NCBI RefSeq assembly: GCF_003863335.1
Contig: NZ_RRAZ01000008.1
Span: 62,001-126,000, forward strand
Length of the DNA: 64,000 bases
Reading direction: 5' to 3'
Origin: Falsigemmobacter faecalis
GTDB taxonomy: Bacteria > Pseudomonadota > Alphaproteobacteria > Rhodobacterales > Rhodobacteraceae
Shown here: piece after piece, positions 37,973-46,659 of the stretch
How the letters are laid out: each line of letters starts with the position of its first letter
Numbering within the stretch: the stretch's first letter is position 1
Notes under the pieces: generated by a model
The model's database searches: none
What the model saw: the letters and a program-made list of their open reading frames with translations, nothing else
What the model was told of the DNA's origin: nothing
Program-made: the position numbers and the translations under genes

Positions 37973-38104
37973 GCTCGGGTCCTCCGGACCAGTCTGGGGG
38001 TGATGCCGGGGATGAGAAATCCCGGGTTCAGGGATGTCGGGGCGACGGGGCCCGCAGGACGCGGGCGGGAAAGGCGGGGCAGGTCTGCGCAGAAAATCAT
38101 TGTG

Positions 38105-38764
38105 TCAGCTCTCCCCGGGCGTCTGGTCGGTGGCGGCGCGCAGCCGCTGCAACACCGCCGCGCGGGCGTTTTGCAGGTGGCAGCGCAGGGCCTGCTCAAC
38201 CGCATCGGGATTGCCGGCCCGCAGCAGCTCAAGAATTTCAAGGTGCTCATTGCAGCCGCGCAGCAGGCGGTCGGGGACCTGGCTGTAGTCAAACACGCAG
38301 GTGCGCCGCTGGAGTTCAGAGATGGTGCGCGACACGGCGGCATTGCCGAAAGACCGGGCGAGAAACTGGTGAAAATCATGATCGGTGGCGCGCTGCAGAT
38401 CGTTCAGATCCGAGGTATCCGAGGCCATGAGCTGACGGATCCGCGTCTCCATCGCAGTGATCTCGGCGGGTGCAAGCCGCACGGCTGCGCGGGCGGCCAG
38501 GGGCTCAAGCTCCAGCCGCAGAAAGAAAATCTCATCAATATCCTCGGGCGTCAGGCTGCGCACGCGGATGAAGCGGCCGTCAACGACCGCCAGTCCATCG
38601 CCCTCCAGCCGCTTGATTGCCTCGCGCACGGGGGTGCGCGACATGCCGAAGGCCTCGCCCAAAGCGGCCTCCTGCAGCAGGCTTCCCGATTTCAGGCGAC
38701 CGTCGATAATCATCGCAAGAATGCGCTGGTGCGCCAGCGCCGCGAGGGGCCGGGCGCCGCTCAT
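38105..38764 (-). CDS. GntR-family regulator, FCD type
   Basis: A 219-residue regulator; winged helix ALGEAFGMSRTPVREAIKRL, then an FCD domain with DHDFHQFLARS and CNEHLEILELLRAGNPD. Its start overlaps the pxpC stop by four bases. A 130-base gap separates it from the amidase, the only sizeable gap between those two genes. A likely target is the palindrome CGGTATACCA near 43622, in the divergent promoter of this cluster. Confidence 0.88.
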   Translation of the reverse strand: MSGARPLAALAHQRILAMIIDGRLKSGSLLQEAALGEAFGMSRTPVREAIKRLEGDGLAVVDGRFIRVRSLTPEDIDEIFFLRLELEPLAARAAVRLAPAEITAMETRIRQLMASDTSDLNDLQRATDHDFHQFLARSFGNAAVSRTISELQRRTCVFDYSQVPDRLLRGCNEHLEILELLRAGNPDAVEQALRCHLQNARAAVLQRLRAATDQTPGES

Positions 38765-39825
38765 GAGGTCTCTCCGCCGCGGCCCTGCATGACGGGGCGC
38801 AGGATTTCCCCGGGGTCGTAAAACCCGCCAACAAGATCGCAGGACAAAAGATACTCCGAGCGCATCCAGCTGTCGGGTTTGGCCACCAGATCCGCCAGCA
38901 GCTTGCGCAGCCGCGCGCGCTGCGCAAGCAACAGCTCCTCGCCCTCATCGCGCGAGATCAGTTGAAAGCGAAAGCCCGCCCCCACCGGCAGCTGCGCCAG
39001 CCGCGCCAGATCGACCGAGGCCACCGTGCCGATTTTGGGATAGCCCCCGGTGGTCTGGCTTTCCGCCAGCAGCACCAGCGGCATCCCCGATCCCGGCACC
39101 TGGACCGAGCCCGGAACCGTGCCATCCGAGACAATATCATGCCCGCGCGCGGCACTGAGCGTGGTGCGGCCAAGCACCATAGCCATGCGGTCGCGCTGCG
39201 GGGTCACGGTGAACTCACATTCGGTCAGACGGGCCAGAGCCTCTGCCGAGAAATAATCATCCTGCGGGCCGGGGATCAGCCGGATCGGCCCGCTTTCGCT
39301 CAGCGGGCGGTGCCCGGTCAGCGGCCTTGCGGGGCGCAAACAGGGGGTATCGGCGCTGTCGGCGCCACGCGGCAGGCGATCGCCCGCGCGCAAAGCCCGC
39401 CCCTCAATCCCGCCGAGGCCCGAGCGCAGATGGGTCGCCCGCGCACCCAGCACCAGAGGCGTCGCAATCCCGCCTGAAAAGGCAGCATAGGCCCAGGTGG
39501 CCTCGCGGGGGGCGGCGATGCTCAGCGTCTCGCCGGGGTTCAGGCGGTGGCTTTCGCCCGCCGCGACCAGGCGCGTATCAATGCGGATGCTGCAGTCCGA
39601 GCCGGTCACCGCAAAGCGCAAAGCCTGATCGGTGCGGAAGCTTCCGGCGGGGCCGGAGAACTCCAGCGCCGCAGCACCCGGCTCATTGCCGCAAAGCGCA
39701 TTGGCAAGCGCCATGGCGGCGGCATCGACCGGACCGGCGGGAGAGACGCCCATATGGCGCAGCCCAAAGCGGCCCGCGTCCTGGATCGTCAGCATGGGTC
39801 CGGCGGAAATCAGAGTGATGGTCAT
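38761..39825 (-). CDS. pxpC: 5-oxoprolinase subunit C (biotin-dependent carboxyltransferase family)
   Basis: A 354-residue protein of the PxpC / allophanate-hydrolase-subunit-2 family. The N-terminus MTITLISAGPMLTIQDAGRF with GLRHMGVSPAGPVDAAAM is diagnostic, and LLAESQTTGGYPKIGTVASV is a conserved C-terminal segment. With PxpA and PxpB it forms the ATP-dependent bacterial 5-oxoprolinase, opening 5-oxoproline to glutamate. pxpB lies directly upstream with a four-base overlap and pxpA is divergent at 43749. Confidence 0.9.
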   Translation of the reverse strand: MTITLISAGPMLTIQDAGRFGLRHMGVSPAGPVDAAAMALANALCGNEPGAAALEFSGPAGSFRTDQALRFAVTGSDCSIRIDTRLVAAGESHRLNPGETLSIAAPREATWAYAAFSGGIATPLVLGARATHLRSGLGGIEGRALRAGDRLPRGADSADTPCLRPARPLTGHRPLSESGPIRLIPGPQDDYFSAEALARLTECEFTVTPQRDRMAMVLGRTTLSAARGHDIVSDGTVPGSVQVPGSGMPLVLLAESQTTGGYPKIGTVASVDLARLAQLPVGAGFRFQLISRDEGEELLLAQRARLRKLLADLVAKPDSWMRSEYLLSCDLVGGFYDPGEILRPVMQGRGGETS

Positions 39826-40559
39826 GCCGGGACGTCCTCGGGAGTGATAATCATCTCGCCCGCAGCACTGCGGGCTTCAAGCGCGCGGGCCTCATCGGCC
39901 CCGACCGGGCAAAAGCGGATCAGATCTCCGGCCCGAAAGAGAAAAGGCTCTGCCCGCGCGGGGTCAAAGGCGCGGACCGGGGTCCAGCCTAAGAACCGCC
40001 AGCCCGAGGGGCCGGCGACCGAATTGATATTGCCCTGCTGCCCGCCGATCCCCACCGCACCGCGGGGGATCAGCTGGCGCGGCTTTGGCAGTCGCGGGGT
40101 GTCAAGGATCGCAGGCTGCCCGCCGAGATAGGCAAAGCCCGGCGCAAAGCCGATCATATAGACGCGGTAATCGGTGCCTGCGTGAATGGCGATCAGCGCA
40201 TCTGTGCTCAGCCCTTTCATGGCGGCAAGATCTTCCAGATCCTGACCGACCTCTCCGCCATAAAGACAGGGCACCCGCCAGAGCCGCGCGGGGGCGGCAG
40301 GCAGCGCGGGGCGGCCTGCGAGATCCAAAAGCAGCTCCTCCAGCGCGCGGCCGCGGATTTCCGCCGGGTCATAGCGCAGCAAAAGCGAGCGGTAGGTGGG
40401 CACGATGTCGAGCACCCCGCGCAAAGCCCCCTCGTCGCAAAGCCCCTTTACCGCAGCGGCGAGGGCGATGATACGCGCATTGGTCGCAGCATCCACGGTC
40501 TCGCCAAGCTGCAGCGAGATCGCGCTGTCGCCACAGGGAAGCAGTTTCGGTGTCATCAT
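39822..40559 (-). CDS. pxpB: 5-oxoprolinase subunit B
   Basis: A 245-residue protein of the PxpB / allophanate-hydrolase-subunit-1 (KipI) family. LLPCGDSAISLQLGE opens the protein; HAGTDYRVYMIGFAPGFAYL and RAVGIGGQQGN-type segment (here RGAVGIGGQQGNINSVAGPS) are the family hallmarks. ATG 40559 is preferred over a GTG at 40574; a second ATG follows directly at 40556. Works with PxpA and PxpC as one enzyme. Confidence 0.9.
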   Translation of the reverse strand: MMTPKLLPCGDSAISLQLGETVDAATNARIIALAAAVKGLCDEGALRGVLDIVPTYRSLLLRYDPAEIRGRALEELLLDLAGRPALPAAPARLWRVPCLYGGEVGQDLEDLAAMKGLSTDALIAIHAGTDYRVYMIGFAPGFAYLGGQPAILDTPRLPKPRQLIPRGAVGIGGQQGNINSVAGPSGWRFLGWTPVRAFDPARAEPFLFRAGDLIRFCPVGADEARALEARSAAGEMIITPEDVPA

Positions 40560-40629
40560 CACAGTCAGGCTCACTTCAGGCAGGCACAGGTCAGGTCAGG
40601 TCAGGGGTTGAGCGGGGGGCGAAGCCCGC

Positions 40630-41931
40630 TCATTTCCCACGTATCAGCTCGGGCAGAAAGCTGATAATGCCGGGAAAAAGCGCAATCATCAGCACAAAAG
40701 CCGACATGATCCAGAAAAACGGCAGGGTGGCGCGGGTGATCCGGCCCATGCTGTCTCCGGTCAGCCGCTGAATGACGGTCAGGTTAAAGCCCACCGGCGG
40801 GGTGATCTGCGCCATTTCCACCACGATCACCAGGAAGATGCCGAACCAGACCTTGTCATAGCCCGCCGCCATGGCCAGCGGCAGGGTGATCGGCAGCGTC
40901 ATCACGATGATGCCAAGCCCCTCCATCACGGTGCCGAGGATCACATAGAAGACCAGCAGAACCACGATCAGCATGACAGGCGACATGCCCCAGCTCTGGA
41001 TTTCCGCCGCGATATAGCGCGGGATGCCCAGATAGCCGATCACCGTCGACAAAAACATCGCGCCCAGCATGATCAGCCCGATCATCGCACAGCTTTCCGC
41101 CGCCTGACGCGCCGCGGCAATGACGCCGCGCAGGGTCAGGGTGCGTTGCGCAAAGCCAATGCCCATCGAGACCAGAACACCCACGGTCGCAGCCTCCGTC
41201 GGAGAGGCGAAACCGCCATACATCGAGCCAATGACCCCGCCGATAAGCAGCAAAAGCGGCCCGAGGTCCTTCAGCGCGATCATCTTCTCGCGAAAGGTGG
41301 TCGAGGGCGGGGTTTCGCCCACCAGGCTCGGGTTCAGCCAGGAGCGGATCGCCAGATAGCCCATATAGCTGGCCGCCAGCAGAACCCCCGGTACGATCCC
41401 CGCGATAAAGAGCTTCAGGATCGATTCCTCGGCCATCACGCCATAGATAATCATGATGGTTGAGGGCGGGATCAGAAAGCCAAGGGTCCCGGCTCCGGCC
41501 AGGCTTCCGGTCACCAGATCGCGGTTATAGCCACGGTCGATCAGCTCTTTTGCGGTGATGCGGCCCACGGTGGCCGTGGTCGCCGCCGAAGAGCCACAGA
41601 CCGAGGCGAACATCGTGCAGCCCAGCACCGTCAGATGGCTCAGCCGCCCCGGCACGCGGCGCAGCCAGGGCGACAGCCCGGTGAACAGCGCCTCAGAAAT
41701 TTTGGTCCGAAACAGGATCTCGGCCATCAGAATGAACAGCGGCAGCGCCAGCAGTTCCGGCGAGACGACGACGTTATAGGCCTGCTGCGCCAGCAGCTTC
41801 ACCGCCGGCATATTCGGCCGGAAGAGATACAGCAGCCCGACGCCGGTTCCGATCAGCCCAAGGCCGATCCACAGACCACTGCCCAAAAGCAGGGTCATCA
41901 GCCCCAGAAGGGAGGTAACAATTTTTCCCAT
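40630..41931 (-). CDS. dctM: TRAP transporter large permease (DctM)
   Basis: Large membrane subunit of a TRAP secondary transporter, 433 residues, about twelve hydrophobic segments. ASVCGSSAATTATVGRI and GAGTLGFLIPPSTIMIIYGV are the two conserved sodium/substrate-site helices. VIVVEMAQITPPVGFNLTVI is the matching C-terminal one. It follows dctQ after 12 bases. The TRAP system presumably imports the carboxylate acted on by the genes downstream. Confidence 0.93.
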   Translation of the reverse strand: MGKIVTSLLGLMTLLLGSGLWIGLGLIGTGVGLLYLFRPNMPAVKLLAQQAYNVVVSPELLALPLFILMAEILFRTKISEALFTGLSPWLRRVPGRLSHLTVLGCTMFASVCGSSAATTATVGRITAKELIDRGYNRDLVTGSLAGAGTLGFLIPPSTIMIIYGVMAEESILKLFIAGIVPGVLLAASYMGYLAIRSWLNPSLVGETPPSTTFREKMIALKDLGPLLLLIGGVIGSMYGGFASPTEAATVGVLVSMGIGFAQRTLTLRGVIAAARQAAESCAMIGLIMLGAMFLSTVIGYLGIPRYIAAEIQSWGMSPVMLIVVLLVFYVILGTVMEGLGIIVMTLPITLPLAMAAGYDKVWFGIFLVIVVEMAQITPPVGFNLTVIQRLTGDSMGRITRATLPFFWIMSAFVLMIALFPGIISFLPELIRGK

Positions 41932-41943
41932 ATCAGATCTTCC

Positions 41944-42477
41944 TTATTCCAGGCCCGGGCCGACCGAGAGAGCCTCGCCGCGCGTCAGGCGCAGAAACTG
42001 CGCAAAGCACTGCAGCGTCATCAAAGCCGCCCCAAGCGCCAGAACCGCCTGCGGCCAGACCAGCGGCACCCGAAATGAGGTGGCCGCCGTTGAGCCGCGC
42101 TGACCCGAAAGCCAGGCCATTTCAGCCAGAGCCCAGGTCAGATAGCCGCAGATCACCAGCCCCACGAGGCAGGAGGCGAGCTCCAGCAGTCGCCCCATGG
42201 ATGTCGGCAGCGCCTCCAGCAGGGCGGTGACGCGGACGTGGCTGCCGCCCTTCATCGCACTGCCGCAGCCGAGCAGAAAACAGGCGCCCATCAGATAGCC
42301 CGCCAGATCCCAGGAGAAATGCAGCGAATAAGACAGCAGATTACGCGAGAAGATCTCGGCACCGATCAGAAAGAGAATGCCCAGGAGACTCAGGGCTGCG
42401 AGAAAGCCGCCCGCATCGGTCGCGGCGTCAATCACGGCCAGCGTCCTGCGGAAGCGGTTGGAAGGAATGGATGTCAT
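41944..42477 (-). CDS. dctQ: TRAP transporter small permease (DctQ)
   Basis: Four-helix membrane subunit, 177 residues. The segment SFRVPLVWPQAVLALGAALM and the central AGYLMGACFLLGCGSAMKGG-SHVRV are typical. ATG 42477 is chosen because the first membrane segment starts about 20 residues later; the frame extends upstream without a membrane-protein character. Confidence 0.88.
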   Translation of the reverse strand: MTSIPSNRFRRTLAVIDAATDAGGFLAALSLLGILFLIGAEIFSRNLLSYSLHFSWDLAGYLMGACFLLGCGSAMKGGSHVRVTALLEALPTSMGRLLELASCLVGLVICGYLTWALAEMAWLSGQRGSTAATSFRVPLVWPQAVLALGAALMTLQCFAQFLRLTRGEALSVGPGLE

Positions 42478-42589
42478 GATGGCCCTGCACTCCGGCGCGG
42501 AAATTCTGCCCCCCGTGCGGCGGGGGACAGGCGGTCGTGTCCGGGGCTCTCTGCGCACAGCCCGATGGGGGAGGCGCAGAGAGCGGGTC

Positions 42590-43576
42590 TCACTTGCGGG
42601 CCGCCAGATAGGCGTCGATCACCGGGGCGGCATCGGGCACCCGGATCTTGAAAGCGTCCCAGAGCGGCAGAGCGCGCTCCATCAGCTGCGCCGACAGCTC
42701 GGCCGAAGGGGCAGTGATCTCAACGCCATTCTCGCGCAGCACGGCCATCTTTTTGTCGTCCTCCGCGCGGCTGTTAAGCCAGAACTGGCCCTCCAGGTCG
42801 CGGCCGACTTTCTCAATGGCTTCACGGGTCTCCAGCGGCAGAGCGTTCCAGGCATCGAGGTTCACCGACATGATGTTCGATGAGGCCTGCCAGTTGAAGG
42901 TGCTCATATGTTTGGTGAATTCCCAAAACGCACCATCCACGCCCGAGGAGGACGAGGTGGTCACACCCTTGATGGTGCCCGCCGCAAGCGAGGGGACCAC
43001 TTCGCCCCAGGGCATCTGGATCGGGGTCGCACCAAGTGCGCCGAAGAAGTCATTGCCGTTGGAATCCACCACGCGGATGGTCAGACCCTTCAGGTCCTCC
43101 ACGGTGTTGATCGCATGGGGCGCATAGACCGCCTGGCCCGGCCAGGGTGCCGTATAAAGCAGCTTCTGGTTCATGCTGCTGGCGACTTCATCGAGTTTCG
43201 GGCGGTAATATTTGTGCAAAAGCGCAATATCGGCCATCGTCGGCGCCAGGAAAGGCAGCGTCTCAATGCCCAGCACCGGCGCTTCACCGACCTGCTGATT
43301 CAAAAGGATCTCGGCAATCGGCACAATACCGTCACGAACCGCTGCCATAGCCTCGGGACCTTTGATCCCGAGCGCGCCGCCGGAGTGGACGGTAATGACC
43401 ACCTCACCCTCCGTCGCGGTCTGGACCGCTTCGGCGAAAGCCATGGCGTTCTGTGTGTGGAAATTGCCTTCCGGCCAGACGATTGACATGTCCCACCGGG
43501 TCTCGGCAAAGGCCGGGGCAGCGGTGAGCGCAGCGGCAAAAGCCACTGATACTGCAAAGAATTTTCCCTGTTTCAT
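42590..43576 (-). CDS. dctP: TRAP transporter periplasmic solute-binding protein (DctP)
   Basis: Periplasmic receptor, 328 residues. The signal peptide runs through AAALTAAPAFA before ETRWDMSIVWPEGNFHTQNA. The arginine that pairs with the substrate carboxylate in DctP proteins is expected in LTIRVVDSNGNDFFGALGAT. GGGAC precedes ATG 43576. First gene of the minus-strand operon. Ligand unknown; neighbours suggest a cyclic amino acid such as 5-oxoproline or a relative. Confidence 0.92.
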   Translation of the reverse strand: MKQGKFFAVSVAFAAALTAAPAFAETRWDMSIVWPEGNFHTQNAMAFAEAVQTATEGEVVITVHSGGALGIKGPEAMAAVRDGIVPIAEILLNQQVGEAPVLGIETLPFLAPTMADIALLHKYYRPKLDEVASSMNQKLLYTAPWPGQAVYAPHAINTVEDLKGLTIRVVDSNGNDFFGALGATPIQMPWGEVVPSLAAGTIKGVTTSSSSGVDGAFWEFTKHMSTFNWQASSNIMSVNLDAWNALPLETREAIEKVGRDLEGQFWLNSRAEDDKKMAVLRENGVEITAPSAELSAQLMERALPLWDAFKIRVPDAAPVIDAYLAARK

Positions 43577-43621
43577 AATGTCCCTTTCCGGGTTTGGTTG
43601 GTTTGAAATGTCTTGAGTTTT

Positions 43622-43639
43622 CGGTATACCAACTGTATG
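43622..43639. promoter_or_regulatory. GTATAC palindrome, likely GntR (FCD) operator
   Basis: CGGTATACCA forms an almost perfect palindrome around GTATAC, followed by CTGTATGCC, a degenerate second copy of TATACC. It sits in the gap between the divergent dctP and pxpA genes. FCD-type GntR proteins bind such TNGTATACNA-like sites, and two of their genes lie in the cluster. Confidence 0.6.
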
Positions 43640-43748
43640 CCTTGTTATGTGGCGGGGTCGTTTGAGCTGTCAATCGGCACATGACGCTGAGGGAAAAAAT
43701 TCCGACACCACGCAAAAAACGATCAATAATTGAACAACAGGGACGGGA

Positions 43749-44519
43749 ATGGCTCAGACGATTGATCTGAACTGCGATATGGGCGAAAGCTTTGGCGCTT
43801 TTACCGTCGGCGATGACGCCGCGATGCTTGATCTGGTCAGCAGCGCGAATATCGCCTGCGGCTTTCATGCGGGGGATCCGGTGGTCATGCGGCGCACGAT
43901 TCGCATGGCGAAAGAGAAAGGCGTCTCGGTGGGGGCGCATCCTTCCTTTGCCGATCTTTACGGCTTTGGCCGCCGCCGCATCTCAGGCGAGCGCCCGGAG
44001 GATCTTGAGACGCAGCTGATCTTTCAGATCATCGCGATGCAGGGGATGTCCGCGCTTGAGGGTCATCCGATGACCCATGTGAAAACCCATGGCGCACTTG
44101 GCAATATGGCCGCTGTTGATCCCGATCTGGCAGCCCTTTGTGTGCGCGCGATCAAGGCCGTTGATCCGGGGCTGGTCTTTCTGACCCTGCCCTATTCTGA
44201 GACCTATCTTGCGGCTGAGAAAGCCGGGATCCGCGTCGCCTGTGAGATTTATGCCGACCGCAGCTATACCGATATGGGCGAGCTGACCCCGCGCAGCCAG
44301 CCCGGCGCGGTGATCCATGATCCGCAGCAAAGCCTCGATCAGGTGCTGGAGATGGTGCTTGACGGCCATATCCCGACCACGGGCGGCAAACGCCTGCCGG
44401 TCGAGCCGCACAGCCTTTGTATCCACGGCGACACCCCCGGAGCCGTTGGTATCGCGCGGCATCTGCGCGGTGAACTTGAAAAAAACGGGCTCGTAATCGC
44501 GCCCTTCGCAGCGAAGTAA
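43749..44519 (+). CDS. pxpA: 5-oxoprolinase subunit A (LamB/YcsF family)
   Basis: A 256-residue member of the LamB/YcsF family. DLNCDMGESFGAFTVGDD, NIACGFHAGDPVVM and VGAHPSFADLYGFGRR are diagnostic N-terminal motifs. VKTHGALGNMAA and ICIHGDTPGA-like (here LCIHGDTPGAVGIA) follow. It supplies the catalytic hydrolase part of the 5-oxoprolinase. It opens the plus-strand operon, separated from pxpB/C, which lie on the other strand beyond the TRAP genes. Confidence 0.92.
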   Translation: MAQTIDLNCDMGESFGAFTVGDDAAMLDLVSSANIACGFHAGDPVVMRRTIRMAKEKGVSVGAHPSFADLYGFGRRRISGERPEDLETQLIFQIIAMQGMSALEGHPMTHVKTHGALGNMAAVDPDLAALCVRAIKAVDPGLVFLTLPYSETYLAAEKAGIRVACEIYADRSYTDMGELTPRSQPGAVIHDPQQSLDQVLEMVLDGHIPTTGGKRLPVEPHSLCIHGDTPGAVGIARHLRGELEKNGLVIAPFAAK

Positions 44520-44528
44520 GGTCCTGAT

Positions 44529-45386
44529 ATGACCCGTATTATCTATCTCAACGGCGAGTGGCTTGCTGAGCCTGAGGCAAAGGTCTCGGTCTTTGACCGC
44601 GGCTTTCTGATGGCCGATGCCATTTATGAAGTGACCTGTGTGCTCGACGGCAAACTGGTCGATTACGCCGGTCATGCCGCCCGGCTGCAACGCTCGGCCA
44701 AAGAACTGGGCCTGACGCTGCCGCTCAGCGAAGAGGCGCTGCTCGCTGCGCATCGTGAGATCGTTGCGCGCAATCAGATGGATCAGGGCATGATCTATCT
44801 GCAACTGACCCGAGGCGTTGCCGACCGCGATTTCGCCTATCCCCCGGCAGACACCCCGCCGACCCTTGTGATGTTCACGCAAAGCAAGAATGTGCTGCAG
44901 AATGCCGCCGCAGAGCGCGGCATCAAGGTCGTGCTGCTGCCCGATCTTCGCTGGGGCCGCCGCGACATCAAAACCGTGCAGCTGCTCTATCCGTCGATGG
45001 CGAAGATGGAGGCGAAAGCGCGCGGTGCGGATGATGCCTGGCTGACGGAAGACGGCTTTGTCACCGAAGCCAGCGCCGCCAGCTCGCATATCGTCTCGGC
45101 GGAGGGTGTGCTGATCACCCGCGATCTCTCGCATGCCCTTTTGCCGGGCATCACCCGCGCGTCCGTGCTGGATCTGGCCGCCGCTCAGGGCATCTCGGTC
45201 GAAGAGCGCCCCTTCACCCCTGCAGAGGCACTGGCCGCGCGTGAAGCCTTCATCACCTCGGCCACCAATTTCGTGGTTCCGGTGGTTGAAATCGACGGGC
45301 AGAGCATCGCAGATGGCAAACCCGGTCCTCTGACGCAGGAGTTGCGCCGCCTTTATATCGACACCCGCCGCGCCGCGGCGATCTGA
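44529..45386 (+). CDS. dat: D-amino-acid aminotransferase (class IV PLP)
   Basis: PLP-dependent fold-type-IV aminotransferase, 285 residues. YLNGEWLAEPEAKVSVFDRG and FLMADAIYEV mark the N-terminal domain; the Schiff-base lysine is in RRDIKTVQLLYPSMAK; GFVTEASAASSHIV and ITRASVLDLA contact the phosphate. The pattern fits D-alanine/D-amino-acid aminotransferases more than branched-chain ones. Nine bases separate it from pxpA. It would turn the released D-amino acid into a 2-oxo acid for the following lyase. Confidence 0.87.
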   Translation: MTRIIYLNGEWLAEPEAKVSVFDRGFLMADAIYEVTCVLDGKLVDYAGHAARLQRSAKELGLTLPLSEEALLAAHREIVARNQMDQGMIYLQLTRGVADRDFAYPPADTPPTLVMFTQSKNVLQNAAAERGIKVVLLPDLRWGRRDIKTVQLLYPSMAKMEAKARGADDAWLTEDGFVTEASAASSHIVSAEGVLITRDLSHALLPGITRASVLDLAAAQGISVEERPFTPAEALAAREAFITSATNFVVPVVEIDGQSIADGKPGPLTQELRRLYIDTRRAAAI

Positions 45387-45395
45387 GGCGCGGTT

Positions 45396-46337
45396 ATGGC
45401 ACAGCTTATCAACCGGCAGTCGCGCGGCGTTTACATCATCGCCGCCACGCCCTTCACCGATCAGGGCGCTGTGGATCATGAGAGCCTGCGGCGCCTGGTG
45501 GATTTCTACATCTCGCATGGTGTCAGCGGCCTGACGATCCTTGGCATGATGGGAGAGGCCAATAAGATGACCGGCGAAGAGCGCCGCGCGGTCATCGACA
45601 CGGTTCTCGCCCGCAGCGGCGATCTGCCGGTTGTGGTGGGCGTCTCAGACCCCGGCATGGCCAATCTGGCGGAGCTGAGCCGCTACAGCATGGACAAAGG
45701 TGCCTCCGGCGTCATGGTCACGCCCGCCGCCGGTCCCGCCCGCGAAGACCGCATCGAGGCCTATTTCCACGATGTCTGCGCGGCAATCGGCACCGATGTC
45801 CCCGTCTGTCTGCAGGACTTTCCGCTGGCGACGGGTCTGCCGATCTCCTCTGCGCTGATCCGCCGCCTCTCGCAGGCCTGTGATCAGATTGTGATGCTGA
45901 AGCATGAGGACTGGCCGGGGCTTGCCAAAATCAGCCGGCTGCGCGGCGATGAAACGGCCGCGGGCACGAAGCGGCTGTCGATCCTGACCGGTAACGGCGG
46001 GCTTTATCTCCCCCAGGAGCTGCAGCGCGGGGCCGATGGCGCCATGACCGGCTTCGCCTATCCCGAGGCCCTCGTGCAGACCGTGGCCCTGCATGAAGCG
46101 GGCCGCAGGGAGGAGGCCGAAGATCTGTTCGATCGCTACCTCCCCATCCTGCGCCACGAACAGCAGCCCGGCTTTGGCCTTGGCGTGCGCAAATATATCC
46201 TGATGCGCCGCGGTGCCATCGCCTCGGCCGCAACCCGCGCACCCGGCCCGAAGATGTCGCCCACGGACATGGCCGAGGCCGACCGCCTGATGGCACGGCT
46301 TGCGCGTGCATTGCAGGGCGATCTGCCGCGCCTTTGA
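45396..46337 (+). CDS. Dihydrodipicolinate synthase/N-acetylneuraminate lyase family protein
   Basis: Class I aldolase-fold enzyme of 313 residues. LTILGMMGEANKMTGEERRA is the family's pyruvate-carboxylate motif; the Schiff-base lysine is in DQIVMLKHEDWPGL. LTGNGGLYLPQELQRGADGA is the usual C-terminal element. The first motif departs from the GTTGE of DapA, so it is more likely a catabolic 2-oxo-acid aldolase or dehydratase than the lysine-biosynthesis enzyme. It is last in the operon and is followed by a strong terminator. Confidence 0.87.
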   Translation: MAQLINRQSRGVYIIAATPFTDQGAVDHESLRRLVDFYISHGVSGLTILGMMGEANKMTGEERRAVIDTVLARSGDLPVVVGVSDPGMANLAELSRYSMDKGASGVMVTPAAGPAREDRIEAYFHDVCAAIGTDVPVCLQDFPLATGLPISSALIRRLSQACDQIVMLKHEDWPGLAKISRLRGDETAAGTKRLSILTGNGGLYLPQELQRGADGAMTGFAYPEALVQTVALHEAGRREEAEDLFDRYLPILRHEQQPGFGLGVRKYILMRRGAIASAATRAPGPKMSPTDMAEADRLMARLARALQGDLPRL

Positions 46338-46348
46338 GACAGAGGTAA

Positions 46349-46370
46349 GCGGGGCTCCGGCCCCGCTTTT
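46349..46370 (+). terminator. Rho-independent terminator
   Basis: Perfect stem GCGGGGC / GCCCCGC with loop TCCG, followed by TTTT, 12 bases after the stop of the DapA-like gene. Ends the pxpA-dat-lyase operon. Confidence 0.8.
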
Positions 46371-46659
46371 CGCCCGCCCCGGCGTCGAAACCCCTCCCCC
46401 CGGATTTGCCCGCGCGGCTGACCGATCCGCCCGCAGGTTGTCGCAGACAGGCAGAAAACCCGCATTCAGGGCGCGCCAATTCCCTGTTCTCCCGGGTCCG
46501 GAATTGAATCGCAGGGCCACCAGGACAAGGCAGCCGCGCGCCCCGATCCCCGCCGGGACGGGCATGAGCTGATGCCGACGGAGAGGCTGCGCCAAAAGCC
46601 TGCGGCACCGCATCTATATGCCGTGGAAAATCGCGCCCGGCCCCGGCTGCTACAGCCTT
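46371..46659. other. Intergenic region without recognised gene
   Basis: Between the terminator and the broken GntR gene. No recognisable coding sequence. Confidence 0.35.

Noticed and set aside
40588-40605. Short AGGTC tandem repeat before the pxpB gene
   Set aside because: Only three to four copies, no symmetry with a regulator site and no link to a gene start; probably slippage.
43983-45518. 511-codon minus-strand open frame over pxpA and the aminotransferase
   Set aside because: Both sense genes have complete family motifs; the antisense product has none.
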